Below are positions 34,299 to 44,422 of a stretch of DNA of 64,000 bases, in pieces (within the stretch, counting starts at the first letter, position 1; every line of letters starts with the position of its first letter). A program made the position numbers and the translations under genes. Origin of the DNA: Acidobacteriota bacterium (GTDB lineage: Bacteria > Acidobacteriota > Blastocatellia > UBA7656). The notes beneath the pieces are model-generated. The model made no database searches. It was not told the DNA's origin and was given only the letters and a program-made list of their open reading frames with translations. Location: NCBI GenBank assembly GCA_040754075.1, contig JBFMDH010000005.1, positions 186,001 through 250,000 of the forward strand, written 5' to 3'.

Positions 34299-35813
34299 TT
34301 GAATATCACCGTTACCGATAAAGAAAAATGTCAAAAGCAATTGCATCTGGAAATCCCTGGCGAAGTGATTCGCGCCACGGTTGATCGTTTAGCAAAAAAA
34401 TATTCCAAACAAATTACTATTCCAGGTTTTCGTCCGGGGCACGCGCCGATGTCAATCATTAAAACCCGTTTTCACAAAGAGCTTCGCGATGAAGCGATGG
34501 CTGAAGTGTTGCCGAATGCCTTTGATGAAGCGGTAAAAGAGCACGATTTCAAAGTCGTCTCGGAACCGCATATGCACGAAGAACCGCATTTCGGGCTGGA
34601 TGATTCCTTAAAAGCGACCTTTGAATTTGAAGTTGCGCCGAGTTTCGAGCTTGCCGATTATAAGGGGCTGTCGCTGACCAGACACCTTCATGAAACCAGC
34701 GATGAAGATGTCGAAAAATTCATCAATCGGTTGCGCGAAAATCAAGCCGAACTGGTTCCTGTCGAAGAGCGTGGCGCCGAAGAAGGCGACATCGTCACTG
34801 TAACCCTTTCCGGCAAAGCTGACCTTGAATACACACCGCCCGCTGAAGAGACTGACGAAACGCCAGCGGCAGCAGAGGCTAATGCCGATGAGGCTACAGA
34901 GGCTGCGGAGGTTGAACCGTCTGAAAATGCTGAAGCGGCAGAAGCGACGCCTGAAGATGAAGCCTCAGACAAAGCGGATGAAAAAGATGATGAGGAAGAA
35001 ATCATCAATGAAGTTAGCGGGGAAACTCAGGATGTTGACCTCAGCAATCCGAATACTTTGAAAGAATTCAAAGACGCGCTTGCGGGCGCAAAAGCCGGGG
35101 ATACGCGCGAAGTTACTATCGTTTATCCGAAAGATTATGGCAGCCCATCGCATAAGAATCGTCGCTGGCACTACACCCTGGAAGTCAGCGCCGTGCGCAC
35201 CAAAGAATTGCCGGAACTTGACGATGAATTCGCCAAAGGCGTGAATGAAAAATACAACTCGGTTGATGAAATGAACGCCGATTTCCGCCAGCAGTTTGAA
35301 GAAGCGGCAAAAAAGACTGCGGAAAATCATCTACGCGACGAGGCTTTTGATAAACTGGTTGAGGCGCATTCATTTGAAGTTCCCGAAGGCATGGTGAAAA
35401 AGCAGATGGAACAGCAGATGAGTAATTACGTAAACCAATTGATGCAGATGCAGATTGACCCGCGAGCCTTGAATCTGGATTGGAAGAAGATGTACGACGA
35501 TTTCCGCCCGGCTGCGGAAAATACCATTCGCGGATTTTTTGTGCTTGACCGCATCGCGGAAAACGAAAAAATTGAAGTGACGGACGATGACCTTAACCAG
35601 GAGTTGGAGCCGCTGGCGAAGTCTATGAATCAGACGGTTGCGGCGCTGAAGGCTCGCTTGACAAGGGAAGAGGGGCTAGATACCATCAAAGGGCAGATTA
35701 AACACCAAAAAGCCCTTGATCTGGTTATCGCTTCTGCCGATGTGAAAGACGCAGAAGAAGAAACAAAGGAAGAAACAACAAGCGGCAATGAGGAGAGTCA
35801 GTCTGAAGGGTGA
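34299..35813 (+). CDS. tig: Trigger factor, with a long acidic insertion
   Basis: 504 residues from TTG 34299, chosen because AGAAAGG lies 11 bases upstream and the product then begins NITVTDKEKC as in the family; a GTG at 34275 lacks this. The ribosome-docking signature is PGFRPGHAP. Next comes the FKBP-type PPIase domain, interrupted at about residues 177-237 by an Ala/Glu/Asp-rich stretch (EETDETPAAAEANADEATEA...KADEKDDEEE), and then the C-terminal chaperone helices (VPEGMVKKQMEQQM). Typical trigger factors have about 430 residues; the insertion and an acidic C-terminal tail explain the excess. It binds nascent chains at the ribosome exit. The gene heads tig-clpP-clpX-lon. Confidence 0.95.
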   Translation: MNITVTDKEKCQKQLHLEIPGEVIRATVDRLAKKYSKQITIPGFRPGHAPMSIIKTRFHKELRDEAMAEVLPNAFDEAVKEHDFKVVSEPHMHEEPHFGLDDSLKATFEFEVAPSFELADYKGLSLTRHLHETSDEDVEKFINRLRENQAELVPVEERGAEEGDIVTVTLSGKADLEYTPPAEETDETPAAAEANADEATEAAEVEPSENAEAAEATPEDEASDKADEKDDEEEIINEVSGETQDVDLSNPNTLKEFKDALAGAKAGDTREVTIVYPKDYGSPSHKNRRWHYTLEVSAVRTKELPELDDEFAKGVNEKYNSVDEMNADFRQQFEEAAKKTAENHLRDEAFDKLVEAHSFEVPEGMVKKQMEQQMSNYVNQLMQMQIDPRALNLDWKKMYDDFRPAAENTIRGFFVLDRIAENEKIEVTDDDLNQELEPLAKSMNQTVAALKARLTREEGLDTIKGQIKHQKALDLVIASADVKDAEEETKEETTSGNEESQSEG

Positions 35814-35913
35814 TTGAAAACTGGGTGGTCTGCGGCTCTCTCTAGTTGCAGCCTCCACAAACCCGAAGGCACACCCCTCTGCGCCAGATTTTTCTAAGGA
35901 ACAATAAGCCATC

Positions 35914-36534
35914 ATGAGCGACTATAACAAAACCCTCGATATGCACATGGCGCTTGTGCCTATGGTTGTCGAACAGACGGCGAGAGGCGAACGCGCATTC
36001 GATATTTATTCGCGGCTGCTGAAAGACAACATCATTTTCCTAGGCACGCCGATTGACGACACGATTGCGAATTTGATTGTCGCGCAGCTTCTTTTTCTGG
36101 AAGCCGAAGACCCTGACCGTGACATTTCGCTTTACATCAACAGCCCCGGCGGTTCGATTACCGCCGGCATGGCGATTTACGATACCATGCAATTCATTCG
36201 TCCCGATGTAACGACGATTTGCATTGGTCAATGCGCCTCAATGGGCGCGCTGCTTTTGACCGCAGGCACTGCCGGTAAACGTTTCGCCCTGCCGAATTCG
36301 CGCATCCTGATTCATCAACCGTCAATGGGCGGCATATCCGGGCAAGCCACCGATATTAAAATTCATGCGGAAGAGATTTTGCGTATGCGTCAATTGACCA
36401 GTCAGATACTGGCAAAGCACACCGGGCAACCGATGGAAAAAATTGAACTCGATGTCGAACGTGACCGGATTTTGAATCCGAATCAAGCCAAAGAGTATGG
36501 TTTGATTGATCAAGTCCTGGTTCACCGAGAATAA
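35914..36534 (+). CDS. clpP: ATP-dependent Clp protease proteolytic subunit
   Basis: 206 residues. The propeptide-like start is followed by [20 protein letters not shown]. The catalytic triad is Ser in [11 protein letters not shown], His in [12 protein letters not shown] and Asp in [11 protein letters not shown]. The tetradecameric serine protease degrades proteins delivered by ClpX, encoded next. TCTAAGGAACAATAAG precedes the ATG. Confidence 0.97.
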   Translation: MSDYNKTLDMHMALVPMVVEQTARGERAFDIYSRLLKDNIIFLGTPIDDTIANLIVAQLLFLEAEDPDRDISLYINSPGGSITAGMAIYDTMQFIRPDVTTICIGQCASMGALLLTAGTAGKRFALPNSRILIHQPSMGGISGQATDIKIHAEEILRMRQLTSQILAKHTGQPMEKIELDVERDRILNPNQAKEYGLIDQVLVHRE

Positions 36535-36623
36535 GACAAAAAAGCATTGAATAGAGCAGCCCTTTCGTAATTTAATAGATTCTTAGCAACCGCGGGGAAG
36601 ATTTTTCATAAAAAGAGGTCTTG

Positions 36624-37856
36624 ATGAGACGAAGTGACGACACACTGCGATGTTCGTTCTGTGGCAAATCCCAAAACGAAGTCAAAAAATTAATCGCCGG
36701 CCCAACCGTTTATATCTGCAATGAATGCATCGATATTTGTAACGAAATCATTACTGATGACCAGCAACAGGAATCCGCAGCCCGTCGTCCACCTTTACCC
36801 AAGCCCATCGAAATCAAAGAATTTCTCGACGATTATGTCATCGGTCAAGATGACACCAAAAAGAAACTCGCGGTTGCGGTTTATCAACACTATAAACGTA
36901 TTGAAATCATGAAGCGGCGCAACTCTGATGTCGAAGTGCAGAAATCGAACATCATGTTGATTGGCCCGACCGGCACCGGAAAAACCTTACTGGCGCAAAC
37001 CCTGGCGCGTATGCTCAACGTGCCGTTTACGATTGTTGATGCAACGACGCTTACGGAAGCGGGTTATGTTGGCGAAGATGTCGAAAACATCATTTTGAAA
37101 TTATTGCAATCAGCAAACGGCGATATTGAACGGGCGCAGACCGGTATCATTTACATCGATGAAATCGACAAAATTTGTCGCAAAGACGAAAACCCTTCGA
37201 TTACCCGCGACGTGTCGGGCGAAGGCGTGCAGCAAGCACTGTTGAAAATTTTAGAAGGCACGGTTGCCAATGTTCCGCCGCAAGGTGGTCGCAAACATCC
37301 CCATCAGGAATTCTTTCCGGTTGATACCACCAATATTCTATTCATTTGCGGTGGCGCTTTTGTCGGGCTTGAGAAAGTTATTGAAAAACGCATTGGTAAG
37401 AAAGCTCTGGGGTTCAATGCCAACGTGAAAAGCGTTCGTAAGCAGCGACTGAGCGAAACCCTAGCACACGCCGAACCGGAAGATTTAATCAGATACGGCT
37501 TGATTCCGGAGTTCGTCGGACGATTGCCGGTGGTTGGCACGCTGCATGAACTTGATGAGGCGGCGATGGTGGAAATCCTCACCAAACCAAAGAACGCCTT
37601 GACCCGACAATACAAAAAGCTATTTGAATTTGAGGGCGTAAAACTGAGATTTACCGATGACGCACTTGAAGCCGTTGCCCATATGGCCTGCACACGCAAG
37701 GTCGGGGCGCGCGGGTTGCGAATGATTCTCGAAGAAACCATGCTCGATGTCATGTATATGTTGCCATCGAACAAGAAGGTCAAAGAATTCATGGTCACCC
37801 GTGAAATGGTCGAAAATCGTCGCGCCACCTTCCCAGTTCTAGAAAAAGCGGGTTAA
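36624..37856 (+). CDS. clpX: Clp protease ATP-binding subunit ClpX
   Basis: 410 residues from ATG 36624, with GAGG seven bases upstream. The N-terminal zinc domain is CSFCGKSQ and CNECIDIC. The AAA+ core has Walker [12 protein letters not shown], Walker [11 protein letters not shown], and the ClpP-contact IGF-type loop is replaced around IGKKALGFN (LGF). The C-terminal D2 region includes [11 protein letters not shown]. It unfolds tagged substrates for ClpP. Confidence 0.97.
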   Translation: MRRSDDTLRCSFCGKSQNEVKKLIAGPTVYICNECIDICNEIITDDQQQESAARRPPLPKPIEIKEFLDDYVIGQDDTKKKLAVAVYQHYKRIEIMKRRNSDVEVQKSNIMLIGPTGTGKTLLAQTLARMLNVPFTIVDATTLTEAGYVGEDVENIILKLLQSANGDIERAQTGIIYIDEIDKICRKDENPSITRDVSGEGVQQALLKILEGTVANVPPQGGRKHPHQEFFPVDTTNILFICGGAFVGLEKVIEKRIGKKALGFNANVKSVRKQRLSETLAHAEPEDLIRYGLIPEFVGRLPVVGTLHELDEAAMVEILTKPKNALTRQYKKLFEFEGVKLRFTDDALEAVAHMACTRKVGARGLRMILEETMLDVMYMLPSNKKVKEFMVTREMVENRRATFPVLEKAG

Positions 37857-38032
37857 TAGTCATTTAATTAGCAATAGATGCGGTCTTGATATTTGATGTC
37901 TTTGTTTGACCAAATCTAAAAGCTGAAAGGTCACACTTAACGGTCACCCGTTTGAGTAAGAAAGCGCGTGGGAAAATTCGTTTTCTGTTTCCTCAAACTT
38001 TCGGCATCCATTTTTTTTACAAAGAACAAGCC

Positions 38033-40492
38033 ATGAATGAATTCACTGACAGCACCCCAACAGATGTCGTTCGTTGCCCGATGGTTCCCATCCGTGACGT
38101 CGTCGTTTTCCCCTATACAATGGTTGCCTTCGTCATTGGTCGCCCGGCCAGTGTCCGCGCTCTGGAAATCGCTTTGCGCGGCGATAAAACGATTTTTCTG
38201 GCAAGCCAACACGACGCCACCGTGGATGAACCGGATATCGACCAGGTCTATTCGGTCGGCACTATCGCGCGCATCACCCATAACCTTCGCCAACCCGATG
38301 GCAACATCAAAGTGATGGTCGAAGGCATTGAACGCGCCCGCTCCGTCCGTGTCGAAGAAGAAGATGGTTACTGGCTGGCGACGGTTCGCAAACCCAATGT
38401 CGTGCAGGAGCCGCGTTCGCGCCTCAATGCGCTCATCGGTCGCGTCGGCTCACTGGTTGATCAGTACGTTCGTCAATCCACAGACCTTGCCAATCCTGAA
38501 ACCATCACCGCCGCGCTGCGCAATGATGACCCGGCGCGACTGTGCGACACGGTGGCATCGGCGCTTAAACTTTCGGTTGAAGATAAACAGGGACTCCTGG
38601 AAATCTTCTCGATTTATGACCGCCTCGTGCGTTTAACCGAAGTGCTTGAAGTCGAACTCGAAAAAATTCAGATTGACCGCGCCATTCATGGTCGTGTCAA
38701 ACGCCAGATGGAACGCGCCCAGAAAGAGTATTATCTCAACGAAAAAATCAAAGCCATTCATAAAGAGCTTGGTCGCAAAGATGAAAAAGCCGAGCTTGAA
38801 GATTTGAAACAAAAAATCGAAGCCGCCGGTTTTCCGAAAGAAGTTCAGGACAAAGCCCTGGCGGAACTTCGCCGTTTGGAGATGATGCCGCCGATGTCTG
38901 CCGAGTCCACGGTTTCGCGCACCTACATTGACTGGTTGCTTGCTGTACCCTGGAAAGAAAAGAGCGAAGAGGTACGCGACATCACACATGCGCAGGAAGT
39001 TCTGGACACTGACCACTATGGGCTTGACAAAATCAAAGACCGGATTCTCGAATACCTTGCGGTGCGTCAACTGGTTGAACGACCCAAAGGTTCAATTCTC
39101 TGTTTTGTCGGCCCGCCGGGAGTCGGTAAAACCAGTCTCGGTCGGTCGATTGCCAGAGCCACCGGGCGCAAATTCGTGCGCCTCAGTTTAGGCGGGGTAC
39201 GCGATGAAGCCGAAATTCGCGGTCATCGTCGCACCTACATCGGCGCGTTGCCCGGTCAAATCATTCAAATGATGAAGAAAGCCGAAACCGTCAATCCCCT
39301 CATCCTGCTTGATGAAGTGGATAAACTGGGCATGGATTTTCGCGGCGACCCGGCAGCGGCGCTTCTGGAAGTGCTCGACCCGGAACAGAATTCAACTTTC
39401 CACGACCATTACCTTGATGTTGAATATGATTTATCGAATGTGATGTTCATTGCCACAGCAAACGTCTTACATACGATTCCCGCTGCCTTACAAGACCGGC
39501 TCGAAATTTTGCGCCTTGCGGGTTACACCGAGCGCGAAAAACTCGAAATCGCCAAACGTCACCTGTTACCGAAACAACTGGAGATGAACGGACTGACGGC
39601 TGAACAGGTCGAGTTTACCGAAGCCGGTTTCCGCACGCTCATTCAACACTACACCCGTGAAGCCGGAGTGCGTAATCTTGAACGCGAAATCTCTTCGGTC
39701 TTAAGAAAGATTGCCCGAAGACTGCTGGTTTTAAAGACCGCCGATGAAACTAAAAACTTCCGCGAAGTGGTGACCGGCGAACTGGTCAAAGAACTTCTTG
39801 GGCCAATCAAATTCCGCCCGCAAGTGGTCGCCGAACACAATGAAGTCGGACTTGCGACCGGCATGGCTTGGACGGAAGTAGGCGGCGAAATTCTGCATAT
39901 TGAAGCAACCTTAATCAAAGGGCGGGGACAAATCACCCTCACCGGAAAACTCGGGGAAGTGATGCAGGAATCGGCGCGCGCCGCACTCACCTGTGTGCGT
40001 TCACGCGCCAAACAACTTGGCATCAAAGGCGATTTTTACAAAAAGTACGATTTACATTTGCATGTACCGGAAGGCGCGATACCGAAAGACGGGCCATCGG
40101 CAGGCATTGCGATTTCAACAGCGCTGGTTTCGATTCTCACCGGCATTCCGATTCGTTGTGATGTAGCAATGACCGGCGAAATCACTTTGCGCGGTAAAGT
40201 GCTGGCGATTGGCGGCGTCAAAGAAAAAGTTCTGGCGGCACATCGCACAGGCATCCGCACGATTATCTTGCCGAAAGATAATGAAAAAGACCTGGTTGAA
40301 TTGCCTGAAGATGTGCGAGAGGCATTGACCATTCACACGGTCGAGTATGCCGATGAAGTCTGGCGTCTGGCTTTGGAAGAAGACCCGATACAAAAAGCCC
40401 TGGAGATGGCAAAGAGCGAACCGCTCTCTCCCGAATTGCCTATCTGGAATCAGCCAACGGCAGGTGACGCAGCCAATCAGGCTTTGGAATAG
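38033..40492 (+). CDS. lon: ATP-dependent Lon protease
   Basis: 819 residues from ATG 38033; an upstream TTG frame adds residues unlike the family. The N-terminal LAN domain begins CPMVPIRDVVVFPYTMVAFV. The AAA+ part has Walker A GPPGVGKTSLG and Walker B LILLDEVDKLG. The protease domain has the Ser of the catalytic dyad in PKDGPSAGIAI and the Lys in GGVKEKVLAAHR. It degrades misfolded and regulatory proteins in the cytoplasm. The order tig-clpP-clpX-lon-engB matches that known in many bacteria. Confidence 0.97.
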   Translation: MNEFTDSTPTDVVRCPMVPIRDVVVFPYTMVAFVIGRPASVRALEIALRGDKTIFLASQHDATVDEPDIDQVYSVGTIARITHNLRQPDGNIKVMVEGIERARSVRVEEEDGYWLATVRKPNVVQEPRSRLNALIGRVGSLVDQYVRQSTDLANPETITAALRNDDPARLCDTVASALKLSVEDKQGLLEIFSIYDRLVRLTEVLEVELEKIQIDRAIHGRVKRQMERAQKEYYLNEKIKAIHKELGRKDEKAELEDLKQKIEAAGFPKEVQDKALAELRRLEMMPPMSAESTVSRTYIDWLLAVPWKEKSEEVRDITHAQEVLDTDHYGLDKIKDRILEYLAVRQLVERPKGSILCFVGPPGVGKTSLGRSIARATGRKFVRLSLGGVRDEAEIRGHRRTYIGALPGQIIQMMKKAETVNPLILLDEVDKLGMDFRGDPAAALLEVLDPEQNSTFHDHYLDVEYDLSNVMFIATANVLHTIPAALQDRLEILRLAGYTEREKLEIAKRHLLPKQLEMNGLTAEQVEFTEAGFRTLIQHYTREAGVRNLEREISSVLRKIARRLLVLKTADETKNFREVVTGELVKELLGPIKFRPQVVAEHNEVGLATGMAWTEVGGEILHIEATLIKGRGQITLTGKLGEVMQESARAALTCVRSRAKQLGIKGDFYKKYDLHLHVPEGAIPKDGPSAGIAISTALVSILTGIPIRCDVAMTGEITLRGKVLAIGGVKEKVLAAHRTGIRTIILPKDNEKDLVELPEDVREALTIHTVEYADEVWRLALEEDPIQKALEMAKSEPLSPELPIWNQPTAGDAANQALE

Positions 40493-40495
40493 TCC

Positions 40496-40573
40496 GTGTC
40501 CGTAGTCCGTAGTCCGTAGTTTGAGAGAATCCATTCAGCTACGGACTATGGACTACGAACTACGGACTACTGG
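40496..40573. repeat. GTAGTCC tandem/inverted repeat
   Basis: GTCCGTAGTCCGTAGTCCGT on the left faces CTACGGACTATGGACTACG and a further ACTACGGACTAC on the right, giving a long hairpin of short repeated steps. It fills almost the whole lon-engB gap and ends 3 bp before the engB start, so it may affect translation of engB or act as a processing site. Confidence 0.75.
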
Positions 40574-40575
40574 CT

Positions 40576-41151
40576 ATGAAAATTACGAGCGCAGAATTTG
40601 TCAAAAGCGCGACGGCTTCTGAGCATTACCCGCGCGATAGCCGACCGGAAATTGCTTTTATGGGTCGGTCGAATGTTGGCAAATCCAGTTTGATAAATAG
40701 TCTGTTAGGGGTGCGCGGTTTGGCGCGCACCAGTTCCACACCCGGACGCACACAACTGATCAATTTTTTTCTGATCAATCAGGCGTTCTATTTTGTGGAT
40801 TTGCCCGGTTACGGATATGCCCGTGTGCCAACCGAAATCCGCGAGAGTTGGGGGCCGATGATTGAAAACTATCTTGCATCACGCAAAAATCTTGTGTTAT
40901 CAATTGCAATCACCGATTCAAGGCACAGCCCCACAAAATTAGATGTCTTAATGCAAGAATGGTTAGCAGCGAATCAGAAACCTTTCATTGTGGTGGCAAC
41001 CAAAGCGGACAAATTGAGTAACAATCAGTTGCGTGAGGCAATCAAACGGGCAGAAGCGGTAGCAGGGAAAGGGAAAGTAATTCCTTATTCAGCGATCACC
41101 CGTCGTGGAGCGGAACACATTTGGCGAGAAATTTCTGCTCGAATTCGTTAA
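40576..41151 (+). CDS. engB: Ribosome biogenesis GTPase YihA/EngB
   Basis: 191 residues. GTPase motifs: G1 GRSNVGKSSL, G2 region STPGRTQ, G3 DLPGYG, G4 VATKADKL, G5 PYSAIT. The start KITSAEFVKSA is typical. It acts in large-subunit ribosome assembly and is essential in several bacteria. The hairpin repeat just upstream occupies the place of a ribosome site; none is clear. Confidence 0.96.
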   Translation: MKITSAEFVKSATASEHYPRDSRPEIAFMGRSNVGKSSLINSLLGVRGLARTSSTPGRTQLINFFLINQAFYFVDLPGYGYARVPTEIRESWGPMIENYLASRKNLVLSIAITDSRHSPTKLDVLMQEWLAANQKPFIVVATKADKLSNNQLREAIKRAEAVAGKGKVIPYSAITRRGAEHIWREISARIR

Positions 41152-41405
41152 ACTAAACGTTGGTTGGATGTGTAGCGAAACGCCAGTCCGATTTTACGCT
41201 CAGCCGTATCAACAAAGTGTCTCTCGAAAACCGAACTTAGTGGGCACACATTTTTAATTCTACAGATTGATTTGATAACGTTGTTCTGAAAACTGCAATT
41301 GTAATCTACAAGGTGACACAACCAATTCCCCCTGAACATTTTCCCGCGCGCGAATCCGTGCACTATCGCACGCGGCAACCAAACCGTGAGGATTAAAGAA
41401 AACTT

Positions 41406-42686
41406 ATGAGTGACGAAACTGAAGTAACCGAGTTATTAGACATTAGCGAGTTAAAAGAGATGTCGATCTCCAAACTCGCGCACATCGCTAAGGATTTAGA
41501 TATACCGGGCGCTACGGGGATGCGTAAGCAGGAACTCATCTTCAAAATTCTGCAAGCGCAAACCGAAAAATCAGGGTTGATCTTTTCGGAAGGTGTTCTG
41601 GAAACCTTGCCCGACGGCTTCGGTTTCCTGCGCGCTCCCGACTACAACTACCTGCCAGGCCCCGATGATATTTATGTCAGCCCTTCGCAAATCCGTAAAT
41701 TCGATTTGCGCACCGGCGATACTATCTCCGGGCAGATTCGCCCGCCGAAAGAAGGTGAACGCTATTTCGCCTTAATCAAAGTCGAGGCAATCAATTTCGA
41801 GCCGCCCGAAATGGCGCGTGACCGAATGTTTTTCGACAATCTCACGCCGCTCTATCCGCAAGAGAAGATCAAGATGGAAACCACACCCGACCAGCTATCG
41901 GGGCGGGTGCTGGATTTGATGACGCCGATTGGTAAAGGGCAACGCGCCTTGATTGTCGCGCCGCCACGCACCGGCAAAACCATGCTCTTGCAATCCATCG
42001 CCAATTCCATTACCCGCAATCACCCGGAAGTCACCTTGATTGTCTTGCTCATTGATGAACGACCGGAAGAAGTCACAGACATGCAACGCTCTGTGCATGG
42101 CGAAGTCATCTCTTCGACTTTCGACGAACCGCCGACGCGCCACGTACAGGTCGCCGATATGGTCATCGAAAAAGCCAAGCGTCTGGTTGAATACGGACGC
42201 GATGTGGTCATTCTTCTCGACTCGATTACCCGTCTGGCGCGCGCCCATAACGCCGTCGTGCCGCCATCGGGCAAGATTCTCTCTGGCGGTATCGATTCCA
42301 ACGCCTTGCAAAAACCGAAACGCTTTTTCGGCTCGGCGCGCAACATCGAAGAAGGCGGCAGTTTGACCATCATCGCCACTGCGCTCATTGATACGGGTTC
42401 AAGAATGGATGATGTCATCTTTGAAGAATTCAAAGGTACGGGCAACCTGGAAATCAACCTTGACCGCAAGCTTTCCGACAAGCGCGTCTTCCCGTCCATC
42501 GACATCAACAAATCCGGTACGCGCAAAGAAGAACTGCTGCTGGCGTCCAAGGATTTCAACCGCATCATCGCTTTGCGCAGAGTGCTTTCGCAACTCTCGC
42601 CCACGGAAGCGATGGAGTTGTTGCTGGAAAGATTGGGCAAAACCAAATCCAACTCCGACTTCCTCGATTCCATGCAATCGTCCTAA
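41406..42686 (+). CDS. rho: Transcription termination factor Rho
   Basis: 426 residues. The N-terminal Rho-N domain ([18 protein letters not shown]) is followed by the RNA-binding CSD ([21 protein letters not shown]) and the ATPase: Walker [13 protein letters not shown], Walker [15 protein letters not shown], the Q-loop [18 protein letters not shown] and the R-loop [14 protein letters not shown]. It ends transcription at non-translated RNA. The 254-bp leader before it has no gene and may serve autogenous control, which is known for rho in other bacteria. Confidence 0.97.
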   Translation: MSDETEVTELLDISELKEMSISKLAHIAKDLDIPGATGMRKQELIFKILQAQTEKSGLIFSEGVLETLPDGFGFLRAPDYNYLPGPDDIYVSPSQIRKFDLRTGDTISGQIRPPKEGERYFALIKVEAINFEPPEMARDRMFFDNLTPLYPQEKIKMETTPDQLSGRVLDLMTPIGKGQRALIVAPPRTGKTMLLQSIANSITRNHPEVTLIVLLIDERPEEVTDMQRSVHGEVISSTFDEPPTRHVQVADMVIEKAKRLVEYGRDVVILLDSITRLARAHNAVVPPSGKILSGGIDSNALQKPKRFFGSARNIEEGGSLTIIATALIDTGSRMDDVIFEEFKGTGNLEINLDRKLSDKRVFPSIDINKSGTRKEELLLASKDFNRIIALRRVLSQLSPTEAMELLLERLGKTKSNSDFLDSMQSS

Positions 42687-42718
42687 AGCAATCTCTAACC
42701 TCACGGCAAATGTTTATA

Positions 42719-42750
42719 ATCTGAGCTTCTCAAATTTGAGAAGCTCAGAT
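42719..42750. terminator. 32-bp perfect palindrome after rho
   Basis: ATCTGAGCTTCTCAAA and its exact complement TTTGAGAAGCTCAGAT are adjacent with no spacer, 32 bp after the rho stop. In RNA this makes a strong hairpin followed by AAATTTTC, a weak U-tract. It could also be a dimeric regulator site. Confidence 0.6.
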
Positions 42751-42913
42751 AAATTTTCATTGCTGTGGTTCAAACTCACTGCACACTATCCTTTTCATCT
42801 TGACCAACCTCATCCGCAAAGTTTAAGTTGCTTACGATTCAACCGAGTTGAATCTATTTCTGGCGTTACCGGACATCAGCCCCCCGGAACCTTTGCCAGT
42901 CTCGGCTGATTGG

Positions 42914-43189
42914 ATGTTCAAATGTCAAATCTGTGGTAACACCTCGCAACCTCGCACCCCGGCTTACAAAGTCGTCCTCGAAACCCGCAACGTAAAATAT
43001 CCTTTTCGCGAAAAGGTCAATGCCTGTTGGAAATGGAAAAGTGACCGCCGCAAATTCGTCCACACAAACGACACTGGCGGCAGCGGGCAGGAATGTGTGC
43101 GGGAGGTCTTAGCCTGCGCCGATTGCGCAGCTAAATTTCCCTCTCGACTCAACAAGTATCAATCGAACGGTCTGAAGAACCGACGATGA
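42914..43189 (+). CDS. Small zinc-ribbon protein of unknown function
   Basis: 91 residues from ATG 42914; a TTG at 42848 in the same frame would add a Pro-rich stretch. It starts MFKCQICGNTSQP (CxxC) and ends with CVREVLACADCAAKFPSRL (CxxC), so a single zinc ribbon with a 60-residue loop is likely. The middle (VVLETRNVKYPF) is basic. I do not recognise the family. It stands alone between rho and a hairpin terminator. Confidence 0.65.
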   Translation: MFKCQICGNTSQPRTPAYKVVLETRNVKYPFREKVNACWKWKSDRRKFVHTNDTGGSGQECVREVLACADCAAKFPSRLNKYQSNGLKNRR

Positions 43190-43230
43190 TTGACCGCTCA
43201 ACGCGGCAGGTCGCCGCCTGAAAAAAAATT

Positions 43231-43258
43231 GACGAGCGCATAAAGTATCGCGCTCGTC
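43231..43258. terminator. Hairpin between zinc-ribbon and beta-lactamase genes
   Basis: GACGAGCG (43231-43238) pairs with CGCTCGTC (43251-43258), extendable by one pair inward; an A-run precedes it. It probably terminates one or both of the convergent transcripts. Confidence 0.55.
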
Positions 43259-43294
43259 ATCAATCAAAATGGTTAATACCTGCGATTGACTTAA

Positions 43295-43380
43295 AAAGAT
43301 TTGCTCAAGTTGAGAAAGCGGTCTTTGACCGCGCCTTAGAAAGATTTGCTCAAGTTGAGAAAGCGGTCTTTGACCGCGCC
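43295..43380. repeat. Two tandem 41-bp copies with internal hairpins
   Basis: 43295-43335 and 43340-43380 are identical; the period is 45 bp. Each contains GCGGTC-TTT-GACCGC, a small perfect hairpin. They lie immediately before the end of the beta-lactamase-like gene (stop at 43385) and could be duplicated terminators. Confidence 0.9.
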
Positions 43381-43384
43381 TCAC

Positions 43385-44422
43385 TTATCGGGCATTGAAC
43401 AGGAAAAAATCATGCGCGGCGCGGGCGATTTCGGCAATCACCCGTTCACGCGCTGCCATCTCTTTTTCCGATGATTTGATAAATACCGCAATCGCCACGT
43501 GTCCGGCATTATCCGGCAACGTGATAATGCCGACATCATTAGCGGTGCCGCCGATGGTTCCGGTCTTGTGCGCCACGACGGTATCAGCGGGCAAGATGCC
43601 TTTCAGCCGCGCCTGCCCGGTCTGACAACGGCGCATAATATCGAGCAACAACTCTGCCGAATCAGCCTTGTGCAATTCTTTGCGATGAATCTTGACCAGC
43701 AGTTCTGCCATGCCATCCGGCGTAGCGGTATCCTGTGGGTCAGCCTCAAAGCGCTTCCCTGCGGCTTTGCGTTCTTCGGGTGTGAGCGCGCGATAAAGTT
43801 TATCGAACATCGCCGGCGTCCATTCATTTTCCGGCGGTAGTTTCGCGCCAAGCCAATCGGAAATCAGCAGCGCCGTCGAACGATTGACCGAAATGCCTTC
43901 AATCCCGATAGAGCGAAGTTTGGCATTCACCGCGTCTGCGCCGCCCGCCGCGCGCAATATAATGTCGGTGGCGCTGTTATCGCTGATGAGCAACATCAAC
44001 TCCAATAAATTGCGAACCGAAAGCGCCACGCCCGGTTTATTAAAGAGTTCCGAAAGCGTGCCACTGCCCGGATGCAAATCTTTCGCTTCAAGGGTAATTA
44101 TATCGCTCAGTTTGACTTCGCCTTTATCAACGCGCGCCAGCAGTTGCACGGCAATCGGCACTTTGAAGGTGCTTGCCATCGCAAAGCGGTCGCCGCCGTT
44201 TAAGGAAACCCGCCTGCCGCTTTCAATATGAATGGCGGTTGCGCCAACCACGCCGCCGGAATTTTTCGACAGGCGCGCCAGTTCGCGTTCGAGCCTTAGC
44301 AGCGCCGCATCACCTGCGGGCGCGGATTTAGTCACCGTCGGCGCTTGGGCGAAAGCGACGAGTTGCAGGAAGAATGAAAGAACGACAGCAGGTGCAATGC
44401 AAGGTAGAGAATTCTTTTTCAC
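43385..44422 (-). CDS. Class A beta-lactamase-like serine hydrolase
   Basis: 345 residues from GTG 44422, chosen because AAGGAG stands nine bases upstream; an ATG frame from 44521 lacks a site and would bury the signal peptide. The export signal ends near VAFAQA. The nucleophile motif is MASTFKVP (SxxK), the second is LISDNSATD (SDN), and the third AHKTGTIGG (KTG). In the omega-loop region the usual ExxLN with the general-base Glu is not visible; an insertion of about 30 residues (SDWLGAKLPPENEWTPAMF...) lies there, before ADPQDTATP. It may be a beta-lactamase with an altered loop or a related penicillin-recognising enzyme. Confidence 0.85.
   Translation of the reverse strand: MKKNSLPCIAPAVVLSFFLQLVAFAQAPTVTKSAPAGDAALLRLERELARLSKNSGGVVGATAIHIESGRRVSLNGGDRFAMASTFKVPIAVQLLARVDKGEVKLSDIITLEAKDLHPGSGTLSELFNKPGVALSVRNLLELMLLISDNSATDIILRAAGGADAVNAKLRSIGIEGISVNRSTALLISDWLGAKLPPENEWTPAMFDKLYRALTPEERKAAGKRFEADPQDTATPDGMAELLVKIHRKELHKADSAELLLDIMRRCQTGQARLKGILPADTVVAHKTGTIGGTANDVGIITLPDNAGHVAIAVFIKSSEKEMAARERVIAEIARAAHDFFLFNAR

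Noticed and set aside
43295-43380. Possible CRISPR
   Set aside because: Only two copies, with a 4-bp gap and no spacers; a tandem duplication of a hairpin.
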